Positions 28,085 through 37,443 of a DNA stretch of 64,000 bases are shown here, in pieces; position 1 is the stretch's first letter; each line of letters opens with the position of its first letter. Both the position numbers and the translations under genes were made by a program. The notes under the pieces are model-generated. The model did not search any database. It was not told the DNA's origin and saw only the letters and a program-made list of their open reading frames with translations. The stretch comes from Ignavibacteriales bacterium (GTDB lineage Bacteria; Bacteroidota; Ignavibacteria; UBA10030; SZUA-254), in the NCBI GenBank assembly GCA_016214905.1, contig JACRMQ010000007.1, positions 186,001 through 250,000 of the forward strand. Direction: 5' to 3'.

Positions 28085-28100
28085 TGGCATAACGATTGCG
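28085..28100 (+). promoter_or_regulatory. Sigma-54 (-24/-12) promoter for hemN and the NtrC-type regulator
   Basis: TGGCATAACGATTGCG matches the sigma-54 consensus TGGCACG-N4-TTGCW with GG and GC at the exact spacing. Transcription would start near 28110, giving a leader of about 46 nt before the hemN ATG at 28156. The second gene of this operon encodes a sigma-54 activator, which supports the call. Confidence 0.75.
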
Positions 28101-28155
28101 TTAAAATTTATTATCAATAAATGCATGTTCTAATTAAATATTCAGGCAAAACAAA

Positions 28156-29556
28156 ATGAATTCTGGTTCCGCGTTGTTGGGAGAAAATATCTTTTCATTG
28201 ATGAAAAAATACGATAAAGCCGGTCCTCGCTACACAAGCTACCCAACTGCCCCGATGTTCGCCGCTGATTTTGGTCCGGAAAATTATCGGGAAGAAATAG
28301 TCCGGTCTAACGGCAAGAATAATTCAACCGATCTTTCTCTTTATTTTCATATACCTTTTTGCGATACGCTTTGTTACTTCTGCGGGTGTACAACGGTAAT
28401 TTCAAAAAACAGAGATCGGATTAAGGAATATATCGGATATTTAAAACGCGAGATTGAGATGCTCGCGTCGGAAATCTCGAATACCAGAAAAGTTGTCCAA
28501 ATGCACTGGGGTGGCGGAACACCAACGTATCTTACCCCATCCGAAATCTCCGATCTTACAAAACACATAAAGAATCGATTCAACTTCTCCGAAAACGCTG
28601 AGGTCAGTGTTGAAATGGATCCACGCGATTTATCGTTCGAACATATTCAAGCTTTGAGCGCTAACGGTTTTAACAGGGTTAGCATGGGTGTTCAGGATTT
28701 TAATCCGGATGTTCTTGCAGCAATCAACCGCGATCAGGGCGAAGAGCTTACACGCAAGGTAATTGAGTGGACACGCACTTTAGGATTTAAAAGTTTAAAC
28801 CTGGATCTTGTTTATGGACTTCCGCTTCAAACCGTTGAATCGTTTGAAAGTACGCTCGATAAAATTATTGCAGTTTCACCCGAGCGAATCGCGGTATATA
28901 ATTTCGCGTATGTTCCATGGATGAAACCGCATCAGAAACTTATCAACCCCGATGACCTTCCTTCACCCGAGATAAAACTTGAACTTCTAACAATGACTAT
29001 TAAAAAATTTACAAGCAATGGATATGTATACATCGGAATGGATCACTTCGCGAAAGAAAACGACGAGTTGACTATCGCTCAAAAATCGAAAACACTTCAG
29101 CGTAATTTCCAGGGATATTCCACAAATGCAGGATGCGATCTTTTCGGCATGGGAATGTCGTCTATTAGTCACTTTACAACAAATTATGCACAAAACGCAA
29201 AAACCCTGACAGAATATTATCATGCAATCGACCACAATCGTTTTGCCACAGAAGTCGGTTATCGGATGTCGTTCGACGATCAACTCCGGAAATATGTGAT
29301 TCTCAGGTTGATGTGCGATTTAACGTTAAACTTCCATGACGTTGAAAATAAATTTAATATCAAGTTCGACGAATATTTTTCTGAGTCGCTTCCGAAACTC
29401 AACCCGTTCATCGAGGATAACCTCCTTGAGCGAAAAGCGGGTGAGTTGCTGGTTACGATGCAGGGAAGATTGTTTTTACGCAACATCGCAATGTGCTTCG
29501 ATGCATATTTAAATAATGTTTCGAAAGATAAACCCGTTTTTTCAAGAACAATTTAA
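28156..29556 (+). CDS. hemN: Oxygen-independent coproporphyrinogen III oxidase HemN
   Basis: The 466-residue radical SAM protein has the cluster motif CDTLCYFCGC (Cys69, Cys73, Cys76 plus Cys78) in the context SLYFHIPFC, the glycine-rich MHWGGGTPTYL, and MGVQDFNPDVLAAINRDQ. Length and motifs match true HemN, not the HemW-like chaperones, since it has the N-terminal extension with KYDKAGPRYTSYPTAP. It decarboxylates two propionates to form protoporphyrinogen IX without O2. The heme demand of the 62-heme cluster 3 kb downstream gives a clear context. Probably driven by the sigma-54 promoter upstream. Confidence 0.97.
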   Translation: MNSGSALLGENIFSLMKKYDKAGPRYTSYPTAPMFAADFGPENYREEIVRSNGKNNSTDLSLYFHIPFCDTLCYFCGCTTVISKNRDRIKEYIGYLKREIEMLASEISNTRKVVQMHWGGGTPTYLTPSEISDLTKHIKNRFNFSENAEVSVEMDPRDLSFEHIQALSANGFNRVSMGVQDFNPDVLAAINRDQGEELTRKVIEWTRTLGFKSLNLDLVYGLPLQTVESFESTLDKIIAVSPERIAVYNFAYVPWMKPHQKLINPDDLPSPEIKLELLTMTIKKFTSNGYVYIGMDHFAKENDELTIAQKSKTLQRNFQGYSTNAGCDLFGMGMSSISHFTTNYAQNAKTLTEYYHAIDHNRFATEVGYRMSFDDQLRKYVILRLMCDLTLNFHDVENKFNIKFDEYFSESLPKLNPFIEDNLLERKAGELLVTMQGRLFLRNIAMCFDAYLNNVSKDKPVFSRTI

Positions 29557-29562
29557 TAATTT

Positions 29563-30921
29563 ATGTCAGAAAAGATTTTAGTAGTAGATGATGAACAAAT
29601 AATCAGAGAGTCGATATCATTCATTTTAAAGAAAGAAGGGTATCATGTAAGCGAGGCGGAAAACGGCCGAATTGCGCATGAGAAACTGCTGGCAGAGCCA
29701 TTCGATCTGGTCATAACAGATCTTGAAATGCCCGAGATGAAGGGGATTGAACTGCTACACAGCATATCAAAAATGAGCCCCGATATTTCAGTAATAATCA
29801 TCACCGCATACGGATCTCTTGAAACTGCAATCGCGTCACTTAGATCCGGCGCAAGCGATTACATTTTAAAACCGTTGGAGTTCGATGAATTACTCGTGAA
29901 GATCCGCCGTTTGTTCGATCATAAAAAACTTGCGATGGAAAATCAATATCTCCGCAAAGAATTACATCGCGAGATAACCATGTCGACAATCGTCGGTACA
30001 AGTCAACCGATGCAGCGGGTGTTTGATTTGATTCACCGTGTATCCGCAACAGACAGCACCGTTTTAATAACCGGTAAGAGCGGTACCGGAAAAGAATTGG
30101 TGGCAAAAGCAATTCACTTTCACAGTCTTCGAAAAGATCAACCGTTCATCACCGTAAACTGCGGTGCGATTCCGGAAACACTTATTGAAAGCGAATTGTT
30201 CGGGCACAAGAAAGGATCATTCACGGGCGCCGTTGCCGATAAGATGGGATATTTTAAAGCAGCAGACAGAGGAACGCTATTCCTTGACGAGATCAGCGAA
30301 ATGCCGATGCAGCTTCAGGTAAAACTTCTCCGTGCAATAGAGCAGAAAGAAATTACTCCAGTTGGCATGTCCAATTCATTTTTGATCGATGTTCGATTCA
30401 TCGCAGCAACAAACCGTGATCTTCAAAAAGAAGTTGCAGCCGGAAGATTCAGGGAAGATCTGTTTTACCGTCTGAATGTGGTCGACATAAAACTACCATC
30501 GCTCGCCGAGAGGAAAGAAGATATTCCGCTGCTTGTAGATCACTTCATAAGTAAATTCCGGCAAGAAATGAGAAAAGATATTCAAGGCGCTGATAATACA
30601 GCTATGCAATTTCTGATACAACACGAATGGCGCGGAGAAATTCGCGAGCTGGAAAATGTGATTGAACGAGCTGTTATTTTTTGCAACGGCAAGCATATAA
30701 CGGTGAATGAACTTCCGGAATTTTTCGGCGCCGGAAAAAATCTGGATATGTTAGAAAATTATACCTCGCTCGAATCTGCTATGAATAATTTGGAGCGTCA
30801 GTATATTTTATCTGAACTAAGGAAACACCATTTTAATAAAGAAAACACCGCGCGTGCCCTCAAGATAAGTTTGCCAACACTATACCGGCGCATAAAAGAT
30901 TTATCCATCCCGCAAGAATAG
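29563..30921 (+). CDS. NtrC-family sigma-54-dependent response regulator
   Basis: The 452-residue protein has a receiver domain with the acidic pocket Asp9/Asp10 and phospho-acceptor Asp53 (ITDLEMPEMKG), a central AAA+ domain with Walker A TGKSGTGKELVA, the sigma-54-contacting loop GSFTGA (a variant of GAFTGA), Walker B LFLDEI and an arginine-finger region, and a C-terminal Fis-type helix-turn-helix (NTARALKISLPTLYRRIK). It should activate sigma-54 promoters when phosphorylated. Six bases separate it from hemN, so it is probably co-transcribed and perhaps autoregulated. No cognate histidine kinase is in the window. Confidence 0.96.
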   Translation: MSEKILVVDDEQIIRESISFILKKEGYHVSEAENGRIAHEKLLAEPFDLVITDLEMPEMKGIELLHSISKMSPDISVIIITAYGSLETAIASLRSGASDYILKPLEFDELLVKIRRLFDHKKLAMENQYLRKELHREITMSTIVGTSQPMQRVFDLIHRVSATDSTVLITGKSGTGKELVAKAIHFHSLRKDQPFITVNCGAIPETLIESELFGHKKGSFTGAVADKMGYFKAADRGTLFLDEISEMPMQLQVKLLRAIEQKEITPVGMSNSFLIDVRFIAATNRDLQKEVAAGRFREDLFYRLNVVDIKLPSLAERKEDIPLLVDHFISKFRQEMRKDIQGADNTAMQFLIQHEWRGEIRELENVIERAVIFCNGKHITVNELPEFFGAGKNLDMLENYTSLESAMNNLERQYILSELRKHHFNKENTARALKISLPTLYRRIKDLSIPQE

Positions 30922-30997
30922 GTAAATCACACAGTATGATTATCAATAATGAAATATTTTTCCGGAAATAACGTGGTTTTCGAATGATTTTAAGAAT

Positions 30998-31017
30998 AAA
31001 AGATCGGCATATCTTTT
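30998..31017 (+). terminator. Hairpin after the response regulator gene
   Basis: AAAAGAT and ATCTTTT pair over seven bases with the loop CGGCAT, followed by TGTGAG and then T-rich sequence. It may be a weak terminator or part of the leader of the Usp gene that starts at 31071. Confidence 0.4.
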
Positions 31018-31070
31018 GTGAGAATATTTTCGTATATTTCGTCATTAATTCTATGAAGAGAGCTGAATAA

Positions 31071-31592
31071 ATGAAGCAACTCGTGATAAAAAAGATATTA
31101 GTGGCGACAGATTTCTCGAAGCTTTCTTTCGAAGCTATGGGATACGCCGAAATGATATTTGGTTTGCAAGAACCCCAAATATACTTGATTCACGTAATTG
31201 AAAAAAGCTCAGAGCATTCGGAAACAAAGAAGAAGAAAAAGGGCGGAAAGACAAAAGCCGAGATTGAAAAAGATGCGATGAAACAACTTGGCACGGTTGC
31301 AAGTCAATATCTCTCCGAATGCGGCGCGATCTCACTTATAGTCAAACACGGAGATTCGTACCGAGAGATAGTGAAGTTTGCCCAGGAAGAGAAAATCGAC
31401 CTTATAATAATATCGACTCACGGGCGAACAGGAATCGCGCACGTACTAATGGGCAGTGTAGCTGAAAAAGTTGTCCGATATTCTCCGATTCCGGTTTTAT
31501 CGGTCAAGCCGGCGAAAGTTCAGATGAAGCTCATGGAAGAAGATGATGTTGAAGAGCAATTGCACATAAAATCTATAAACAATAAAAAATGA
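31071..31592 (+). CDS. Universal stress protein (UspA family)
   Basis: The 173-residue protein starts KKILVATDFSKLSFEAMGYA and ends with the ATP-binding loop STHGRTGIAHVLMGSVAEKVV, the standard Usp signature. A basic insert (KKKKKGGKTKAE) lies between the first helix pair, and the C-terminus has an acidic tail. Usp proteins aid survival in stress and sometimes bind ATP. It lies 64 bp before the cytochrome operon and may be co-regulated with it. Confidence 0.92.
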   Translation: MKQLVIKKILVATDFSKLSFEAMGYAEMIFGLQEPQIYLIHVIEKSSEHSETKKKKKGGKTKAEIEKDAMKQLGTVASQYLSECGAISLIVKHGDSYREIVKFAQEEKIDLIIISTHGRTGIAHVLMGSVAEKVVRYSPIPVLSVKPAKVQMKLMEEDDVEEQLHIKSINNKK

Positions 31593-31656
31593 AAAAGAAA
31601 TATCACTTAAAACAATCAACAAAATCTAAATGTACCAAAATAAAAAAGGGTCTACT

Positions 31657-32202
31657 ATGAAGTATACAATTTCTTTTCTCATGCTGATTGCAGTCACGCT
31701 ATTTTTTGTCGGTTCCGGAATTGCAGCCGACAACAAGTATGTCGGAGTAAAAACATGCTCGATGTGTCATAAGTCGGATGCGAAGGGTAATCAGTTCAAA
31801 GTATGGAGCGAATCGAAACATGCAAAAGCATTTGCTACACTAACATCCGATGCAGCGGCAAAGATCGCAAAAGAAAAAGGATTAAAAAAACCTGCCTCTG
31901 AATCCCAAGAATGTTTGGGATGCCATACCGTTACAGCAGATGCGAAATTACTTGAAAAAACTCTCGACGTCAAAGATGGTGTGCAATGCGAATCATGCCA
32001 TGGCGCTGGTTCAAATTACAAGGCGATGGGACTGATGAAAGATAAAGCAAAAGCAATCGCAGCAGGATTAACAGAGTACAAAGACGAAGCAGCAATTGAA
32101 AAGTTTTGCAAAACTTGCCACAACGAGAAGAGTCCCTCTTTTAAAGAGTTCAAGTTCAAAGCAATGTGGGATAAGATAAAACACCCGGCGAAGAAATCGT
32201 AA
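31657..32202 (+). CDS. Tetraheme cytochrome c (cytochrome c554-like), secreted
   Basis: The start is placed at ATG 31657, after the ribosome site AAAAAAGGG; an ATG 27 bases upstream is unlikely. The 181-residue protein has a signal peptide ending GIAADN and four CXXCH sites: CSMCH, CLGCH, CESCH and CKTCH. Spacing and motifs (VGVKTCSMCHKSD, GVQCESCHGAGS) resemble the cytochrome c554 family. It should be a soluble periplasmic electron carrier. First gene of the multiheme cluster. Confidence 0.92.
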   Translation: MKYTISFLMLIAVTLFFVGSGIAADNKYVGVKTCSMCHKSDAKGNQFKVWSESKHAKAFATLTSDAAAKIAKEKGLKKPASESQECLGCHTVTADAKLLEKTLDVKDGVQCESCHGAGSNYKAMGLMKDKAKAIAAGLTEYKDEAAIEKFCKTCHNEKSPSFKEFKFKAMWDKIKHPAKKS

Positions 32203-32237
32203 TATTCGTCAGGTTTAATAAATCATACACTATATAA

Positions 32238-32282
32238 TCCCTGCTGGTGCTCTCCCGCACATGGAGAACGTGCCGGCAGGGA
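32238..32282. repeat. Nested hairpin in the leader of the 13-heme cytochrome gene
   Basis: Closing stem TCCCTGC/GCAGGGA with an inner stem TCTCC/GGAGA. An in-frame ATG at 32261 lies inside it, which argues that the real start of the next gene is the later ATG at 32324. Confidence 0.6.
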
Positions 32283-32323
32283 ATCATTATCTCTCAACCT
32301 TTGATCCGATCTTTTTAAAACCC

Positions 32324-34483
32324 ATGATATTAATATTTATTTTATTGCTCATAGTCCAATCGACCGGTGTAGCACAATCGAACTCTGATTGTATTATGTG
32401 CCACAGCGATAACTCGCTTACAATGTCCCGCAGCGGAAAATCAGTTTCACTTTTTGTGAATGAAAAGACATTCGGCAAATCTGTTCACGGCGGTTTAACC
32501 TGTGTTACTTGCCACGAGGGGTTTAAGGCTGAAGACTTACCGCATAAATCGAAAATATCAAAAGTTGAATGTTTTGGATGTCATAATGATATTGGTAATA
32601 AACATTCTTTTCATCCTCAGTTGGGAAAATCATTAGCGGAAGGTAAGCGTCCCAATGTAAACTGCGTTGATTGTCATGGAAAACACGATATATTATCATC
32701 AAAATCTTCTAACTCGAAGTTTAATGAAAACAACAGTGCAGAATCTTGTACCGAGTGTCATTCAGATGTAAAAGATATATTTCTTACCTCTTCACACGGT
32801 AAAGCTCTCGAGGCGCAACAAAAAGGAGCGCCGAATTGTTTAACTTGTCACCGGCATGAAGTATCAAATCTCTCCGGCATACGAGATTCACTGCAATTCA
32901 AAAAAGAACAAGAAAAAATGTGCCTCTCATGTCATCTTGATAATCCGGATGTACAGGAAAAGGCATCTCCATCTGCCGGGTTTATAGCTGCATATGAAAA
33001 AAGCGTACATGGCAAAGCTTTGTTGAGGGGCAATTCAAAAGCGGCAAATTGTGTCGATTGCCACGGCAGTCATGAGATGAAAAAAAGTTTAGATCCATCG
33101 GCAAAAATCAGCAAGCTGCATATATCGGAAACTTGTTCGCAGTGTCACGGAAAAATTACAGAGGAATACAGCCAAAGTATTCATGGAACGGCGTTGCGAG
33201 ACGGAATATTGGAATCACCTACATGCACAGATTGCCATGGCGAACACAATATTTTAGACCACAACGATCCAAACTCGCGTGTCGCAAACACGAATGTTTC
33301 TGAAAAAGTTTGCTCTCCGTGTCATAGCTCTCTCAAGCTTTCTGAAAAATACGGATTAATGGGGAATAGAACCGAAACCTATCGCGACAGTTATCATGGA
33401 CTTGCCGTAAAAGCCGGTTCTATTGAAGTTGCAAATTGCGCAAGCTGCCACGGTATTCACAACATAAAACCATCCACAGATTCAACATCGATGATCAGTA
33501 AAGCAAATATGGTGAAAACGTGCGGCAAGTGTCACCCGGGGGCGAACGAACGATTCACTATAGGATCTGTTCATAGCACCACAGCCGATATCCAGGAGCC
33601 GCTTCTATACTGGATAGCCAATACTTATATTCTTATGATTATTCTTACAATCGGCGGAATGCTGATCCACAACATACTTGATTTTATCAGGAAATCGAAG
33701 CGTAAACTTATGATACGCCGTGGACTTATTCCCGAACCGCATCACGGAACAACAATGTATTTACGCATGAGCGCAAATGAACGCGTTCAACATGCTACAT
33801 TGGTAGTCAGTTTTATAACGCTTGTGCTCACAGGATTTGCGTTAAAATTCCCCGATGCGTGGTGGGTGGCACCCTTAAGAAACATTAGTCCGGTTATGTT
33901 TGATATTCGCGGCATTGTGCATAGAATTGCCGGCGTAATAATGATTGTTGCAAGCTTTTATCATATCTATTATATTCTTTTCGTTGAGCGTGGAAAAAAA
34001 TTGGTACGCGATTTATTACCCAGACAACGCGATCTAACTGATGTGATGGGTTTGATAAGATATAATGTTGGAATATCGGATATTAAGCCGAGATTTGAGC
34101 GGTTTAGTTACATAGAAAAAGCGGAATACTGGGCACTCGTCTGGGGAACAATAGTTATGGGTGTAACCGGATTTGTCCTCTGGTTCGATAATACATTTAT
34201 GGGACTTCTCACAAAATTAGGATGGGACGCAGCCCGCACCGTGCACTATTATGAAGCATGGCTTGCCACACTTGCAATAATCGTTTGGCACTTTTATTTT
34301 GTGATCTTTAATCCCGATGTTTATCCTCTGAATCTTGCATTCTGGAAGGGAACATTAACCGAAGAAGAAATGGAAGACGAGCATCCTGTTGAACTTGAGG
34401 AACTTAAGAAAGCAGAATTGCTGGAAGAAATAAAATCAGATCAACAAAAAATTCAATCACAGGAAGAAACTATTAAATTTTAA
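32324..34483 (+). CDS. 13-heme cytochrome c fused to a b-type membrane domain (CbcL-like architecture)
   Basis: From ATG 32324 (MILIFILLLIVQ starts a normal signal peptide) the protein has 719 residues. The periplasmic part carries 13 CXXCH sites. After it come a transmembrane helix (LLYWIANTYILMIILTIGG) and a b561/formate dehydrogenase gamma-like domain with His in QHATLVV, VHRIAG, FYHIYYI, VHYYEA and WHFYFV, suitable for two hemes b. It ends in an acidic cytoplasmic tail. The layout equals that of Geobacter CbcL (multiheme c plus diheme b in one chain), a menaquinol oxidase. The next two genes encode the same thing as two proteins. Confidence 0.9.
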   Translation: MILIFILLLIVQSTGVAQSNSDCIMCHSDNSLTMSRSGKSVSLFVNEKTFGKSVHGGLTCVTCHEGFKAEDLPHKSKISKVECFGCHNDIGNKHSFHPQLGKSLAEGKRPNVNCVDCHGKHDILSSKSSNSKFNENNSAESCTECHSDVKDIFLTSSHGKALEAQQKGAPNCLTCHRHEVSNLSGIRDSLQFKKEQEKMCLSCHLDNPDVQEKASPSAGFIAAYEKSVHGKALLRGNSKAANCVDCHGSHEMKKSLDPSAKISKLHISETCSQCHGKITEEYSQSIHGTALRDGILESPTCTDCHGEHNILDHNDPNSRVANTNVSEKVCSPCHSSLKLSEKYGLMGNRTETYRDSYHGLAVKAGSIEVANCASCHGIHNIKPSTDSTSMISKANMVKTCGKCHPGANERFTIGSVHSTTADIQEPLLYWIANTYILMIILTIGGMLIHNILDFIRKSKRKLMIRRGLIPEPHHGTTMYLRMSANERVQHATLVVSFITLVLTGFALKFPDAWWVAPLRNISPVMFDIRGIVHRIAGVIMIVASFYHIYYILFVERGKKLVRDLLPRQRDLTDVMGLIRYNVGISDIKPRFERFSYIEKAEYWALVWGTIVMGVTGFVLWFDNTFMGLLTKLGWDAARTVHYYEAWLATLAIIVWHFYFVIFNPDVYPLNLAFWKGTLTEEEMEDEHPVELEELKKAELLEEIKSDQQKIQSQEETIKF

Positions 34484-34488
34484 TTACG

Positions 34489-36504
34489 ATGAGATACTAT
34501 CATTCATTTCATCGATGGATTTTGTTCTTAACCTTATTAATTGTCCCGACCGGTTATTCCGTTGTTGCTCAAGAAAACAACGATTGCCTTGGATGTCATA
34601 ACGACCAATCGTTAACCGGTACAAAGAAGGGGAAAACAATTTCTGTCTTCGTTAACGAAAAACGATTTGGTTTGTCCATTCATAATTCGTTAACATGCGT
34701 TTCATGTCATACCGATCTTGAAGGAAAAGAACTTCCTCACGCAGACGATCTTCAACCGGTTAACTGCGGTAACTGCCACGCAGACGAACAAGCGCTTCAC
34801 TCTAAGTCTCTTCACGGCAAGGCCATCACGCGAGGAGACGCATTAGCACCGCACTGTTCCGATTGCCACGGTAAACACGATATCCTATCCGCAAAAAATC
34901 AAAATTCTCTTACTTCACCGTTAAAAATTCCATATCTCTGCGGCAAATGCCATCAGGAAGGGGCGCCAGTTCAAAAGCAACGGACAATTCATCAAGATCA
35001 TATTCTTGAAAATTTTTCCGAGAGCATCCACGGCATCGGTCTCCTGAAGAAGGGACTGATCGTTGCGCCGAACTGTGCAACCTGCCATACTGCTCACTCA
35101 ATTCTACCGCATACCGACGCGGCTTCATCGATTTCAAGAAAAAATATTGTTTCAACCTGCACAAAATGTCATGCGGAAATTGAAATCGTTCATCGCAAAG
35201 TGATCAAGGGCGAACTTTGGGAAAAACAAGAACACGTTTTGCCTGCGTGTGTAGATTGTCATCAGCCTCATAAGGTTAGAAAATTATTTTATGATCAGGG
35301 GATGGCGGATAAAGATTGCATGCGTTGTCACGATAAACCAGAAATTAAATCTTCAAAAGACAACCGCCCGCTGTATGTGAAATATACCGATGTGAAATTA
35401 TCGAAGCACATGAATATAGCATGCAGCCAGTGCCATTCCGAAGTTAATGCCTCGAATGTACGTCCTTGCGAAACAATCACAAAAAAAGTTGATTGCGCGT
35501 CGTGTCACGCAGAGGTAGGGACTCAATATCAAAAAAGTATGCACGGCAAACTAATAGCCAAAAACGATCCGAACGCTCCAAACTGCAAAGAATGTCATGG
35601 TACACATGGCATCTTAGGAAAATCTCAACCCGCTTCTCCTACTTTCGCCACAAATGTACCGTTACTTTGCGCACGATGTCACCGCGAAGGACAAAAAGCC
35701 GCTGTTCGTTATACCGGCGAGCAGCATCAAATAATTGAGCGATACACAGAAAGCATTCACGGAAAAGGATTGATGAAGAGCGGTCTCACGGTGACGGCGA
35801 TGTGCACAAATTGTCATACCGCACATAGCGTAATGCCGCACGCCGATTCTTCGTCGAGCATAAATCCGAAAAATATTACTGCCACATGTGGTAAGTGTCA
35901 TCACGGTATCGAAGATCAATTCGAAAAAAGTATACACGCGAAGCTTGTAGGCAAGACAGATAAACAGCTTCCGGTTTGCAACGACTGCCATAGCGCGCAT
36001 ACAATCCGCCGCGCCGATGAGTCCGGATTCAAACTCGATATAATGCAGAAATGCGGACGTTGCCATGAAGATATCGCGAAAACATATTTTGATACTTATC
36101 ACGGCAAAGTATCGCAGCTTGGTTACACTAAAACTGCTAAGTGTTACGATTGTCATGGTTCTCATGATATATTGGCTGTCTCCGATCCCAAATCGCATCT
36201 CAGTCACGACAATGTTGTCAAAACTTGTCAAAGCTGTCATCCCGGTGCAACGCGAAGGTTTGCCGGTTACTTAACTCACGCAACCCACCACGATCCAAAA
36301 AAATATCCGTTTTTATTCTGGACCTTTTGGGGGATGACAACACTGCTTGTTGGCACATTTATTCTTGGTGGAATTCATACACTTCTGTGGCTTCCGCGGG
36401 CATTAAAAATCCGCCGGATTATGAAAGCTGCTGAACAAAAGAAGCTCCAACAAACCGAAGAAAAATCAAACGCGAAAAAGGAGAATAATGGAAACAATAA
36501 ATAA
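34489..36504 (+). CDS. 19-heme cytochrome c with internal duplication and C-terminal membrane anchor
   Basis: The 671-residue protein has a signal peptide, 19 CXXCH sites and a C-terminal transmembrane helix (FWGMTTLLVGTFILGGIHT) with a basic tail. Two blocks about 240 residues apart are clearly related: SIHGIGLLKKGL, CATCHTAHSILPH and SISRKNIVSTCTKCH in the first match SIHGKGLMKSGL, CTNCHTAHSVMPH and SINPKNITATCGKCH in the second. Its N-terminal motif and its last heme (VVKTCQSCHPGATRRF) match the 13-heme protein, so the two are paralogs. Its last 17 bases overlap the following b-type gene. Confidence 0.92.
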   Translation: MRYYHSFHRWILFLTLLIVPTGYSVVAQENNDCLGCHNDQSLTGTKKGKTISVFVNEKRFGLSIHNSLTCVSCHTDLEGKELPHADDLQPVNCGNCHADEQALHSKSLHGKAITRGDALAPHCSDCHGKHDILSAKNQNSLTSPLKIPYLCGKCHQEGAPVQKQRTIHQDHILENFSESIHGIGLLKKGLIVAPNCATCHTAHSILPHTDAASSISRKNIVSTCTKCHAEIEIVHRKVIKGELWEKQEHVLPACVDCHQPHKVRKLFYDQGMADKDCMRCHDKPEIKSSKDNRPLYVKYTDVKLSKHMNIACSQCHSEVNASNVRPCETITKKVDCASCHAEVGTQYQKSMHGKLIAKNDPNAPNCKECHGTHGILGKSQPASPTFATNVPLLCARCHREGQKAAVRYTGEQHQIIERYTESIHGKGLMKSGLTVTAMCTNCHTAHSVMPHADSSSSINPKNITATCGKCHHGIEDQFEKSIHAKLVGKTDKQLPVCNDCHSAHTIRRADESGFKLDIMQKCGRCHEDIAKTYFDTYHGKVSQLGYTKTAKCYDCHGSHDILAVSDPKSHLSHDNVVKTCQSCHPGATRRFAGYLTHATHHDPKKYPFLFWTFWGMTTLLVGTFILGGIHTLLWLPRALKIRRIMKAAEQKKLQQTEEKSNAKKENNGNNK

Positions 36505-37336
36505 TACTGAAGCAAAAGAGTATCTCCGCTTTTCACGGCTGAACAGAATCTTACACATACTGATGATTGTGAGTTTCATATCGCTCGCACTTACCGGCAT
36601 GACATTGAAATTTTCTTACACCGGTTGGGCGGTAGTTTTGTCTCACGTTTTGGGTGGATTTGAAACAGCCGGTAACATTCATCGTGCAGCCGCTGTAATT
36701 ATGTTCGGCGTATTCTTCACTCATATTTACGACCTAATACGGAGAAAAAGAAAAGAATTCGGCACATGGAAAAAACTCTTATTCGGTCCCGACACAATGC
36801 TTTTCACGAAAAAAGATTTACAAGATTTCATCGGAAATCTGAAATGGTTTCTTGGCATAGGACCCAGACCGAATTATGGTCGGTGGACTTATTGGGAAAA
36901 GTTCGATTATTTTGCCGTGTTCTGGGGGGTTTTCGTCATCGGTTCTACAGGATTAACCCTTTGGTTTCCGGAAATTTTCACATTGATATTCCCTGGGGAG
37001 TTGATAAATGTGGCAACGATCATTCACAGCGATGAAGCATTGTTAGCAACAGGATTTATTTTCACGGTTCATTTCTTTAACACACATCTTCGGCCCGAAA
37101 AATTTCCAATGGATATCGTGGTTTTCACCGGCAGAATGACGCTTGAAGAATTCAAACACGATAAACCTGCGGAATACGATGAACTGGTTAAAAATGGTGA
37201 GCTCGAAAAATATCTTGTTGAACCTTACCCTCCAATAGTTCTTAAAGCAGTCAGAGTGTTCGGATGGATCGCGCTATCGCTTGGTTTTAGTATTACGGTG
37301 TGGATCGTTTACGCGATGATTTTTGCATACAGATAA
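36488..37336 (+). CDS. b-type cytochrome membrane subunit, paralog of the fused domain upstream
   Basis: The 282-residue integral membrane protein aligns with the C-terminal half of the 32324-34483 product. Both begin YLR(M/F)S, share VSFI(T/S)LxLTG and LKF, and keep His at equivalent places (LHILMIV, IHRAAA, THIYDL, IHSDEA, VHFFNT). It should bind two hemes b and oxidise quinol for the 19-heme partner, with which it overlaps by 17 bases. The pair is comparable to Geobacter CbcBA (separate b and c subunits). Confidence 0.9.
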   Translation: METINNTEAKEYLRFSRLNRILHILMIVSFISLALTGMTLKFSYTGWAVVLSHVLGGFETAGNIHRAAAVIMFGVFFTHIYDLIRRKRKEFGTWKKLLFGPDTMLFTKKDLQDFIGNLKWFLGIGPRPNYGRWTYWEKFDYFAVFWGVFVIGSTGLTLWFPEIFTLIFPGELINVATIIHSDEALLATGFIFTVHFFNTHLRPEKFPMDIVVFTGRMTLEEFKHDKPAEYDELVKNGELEKYLVEPYPPIVLKAVRVFGWIALSLGFSITVWIVYAMIFAYR

Positions 37337-37443
37337 ATTAATTTTTTCGTATATTTAATACCATAAAGTCTTAATACCGATTTATTATTCGTTATTCTGT
37401 TGATATTATTCAATCATAATTGTAGCCTAAAGATTTAATCTAT

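Noticed and set aside
31005-31019. CGGCATATCTTTTGT as a second sigma-54 promoter before the Usp gene
   Set aside because: The -12 element reads GT instead of GC, the first base is wrong, and the sequence is better explained as the hairpin at 30998-31017.
32261-32323. Upstream ATG of the 13-heme cytochrome gene
   Set aside because: It lies in a hairpin and would put 21 residues before the signal peptide; ATG 32324 gives a normal export signal.
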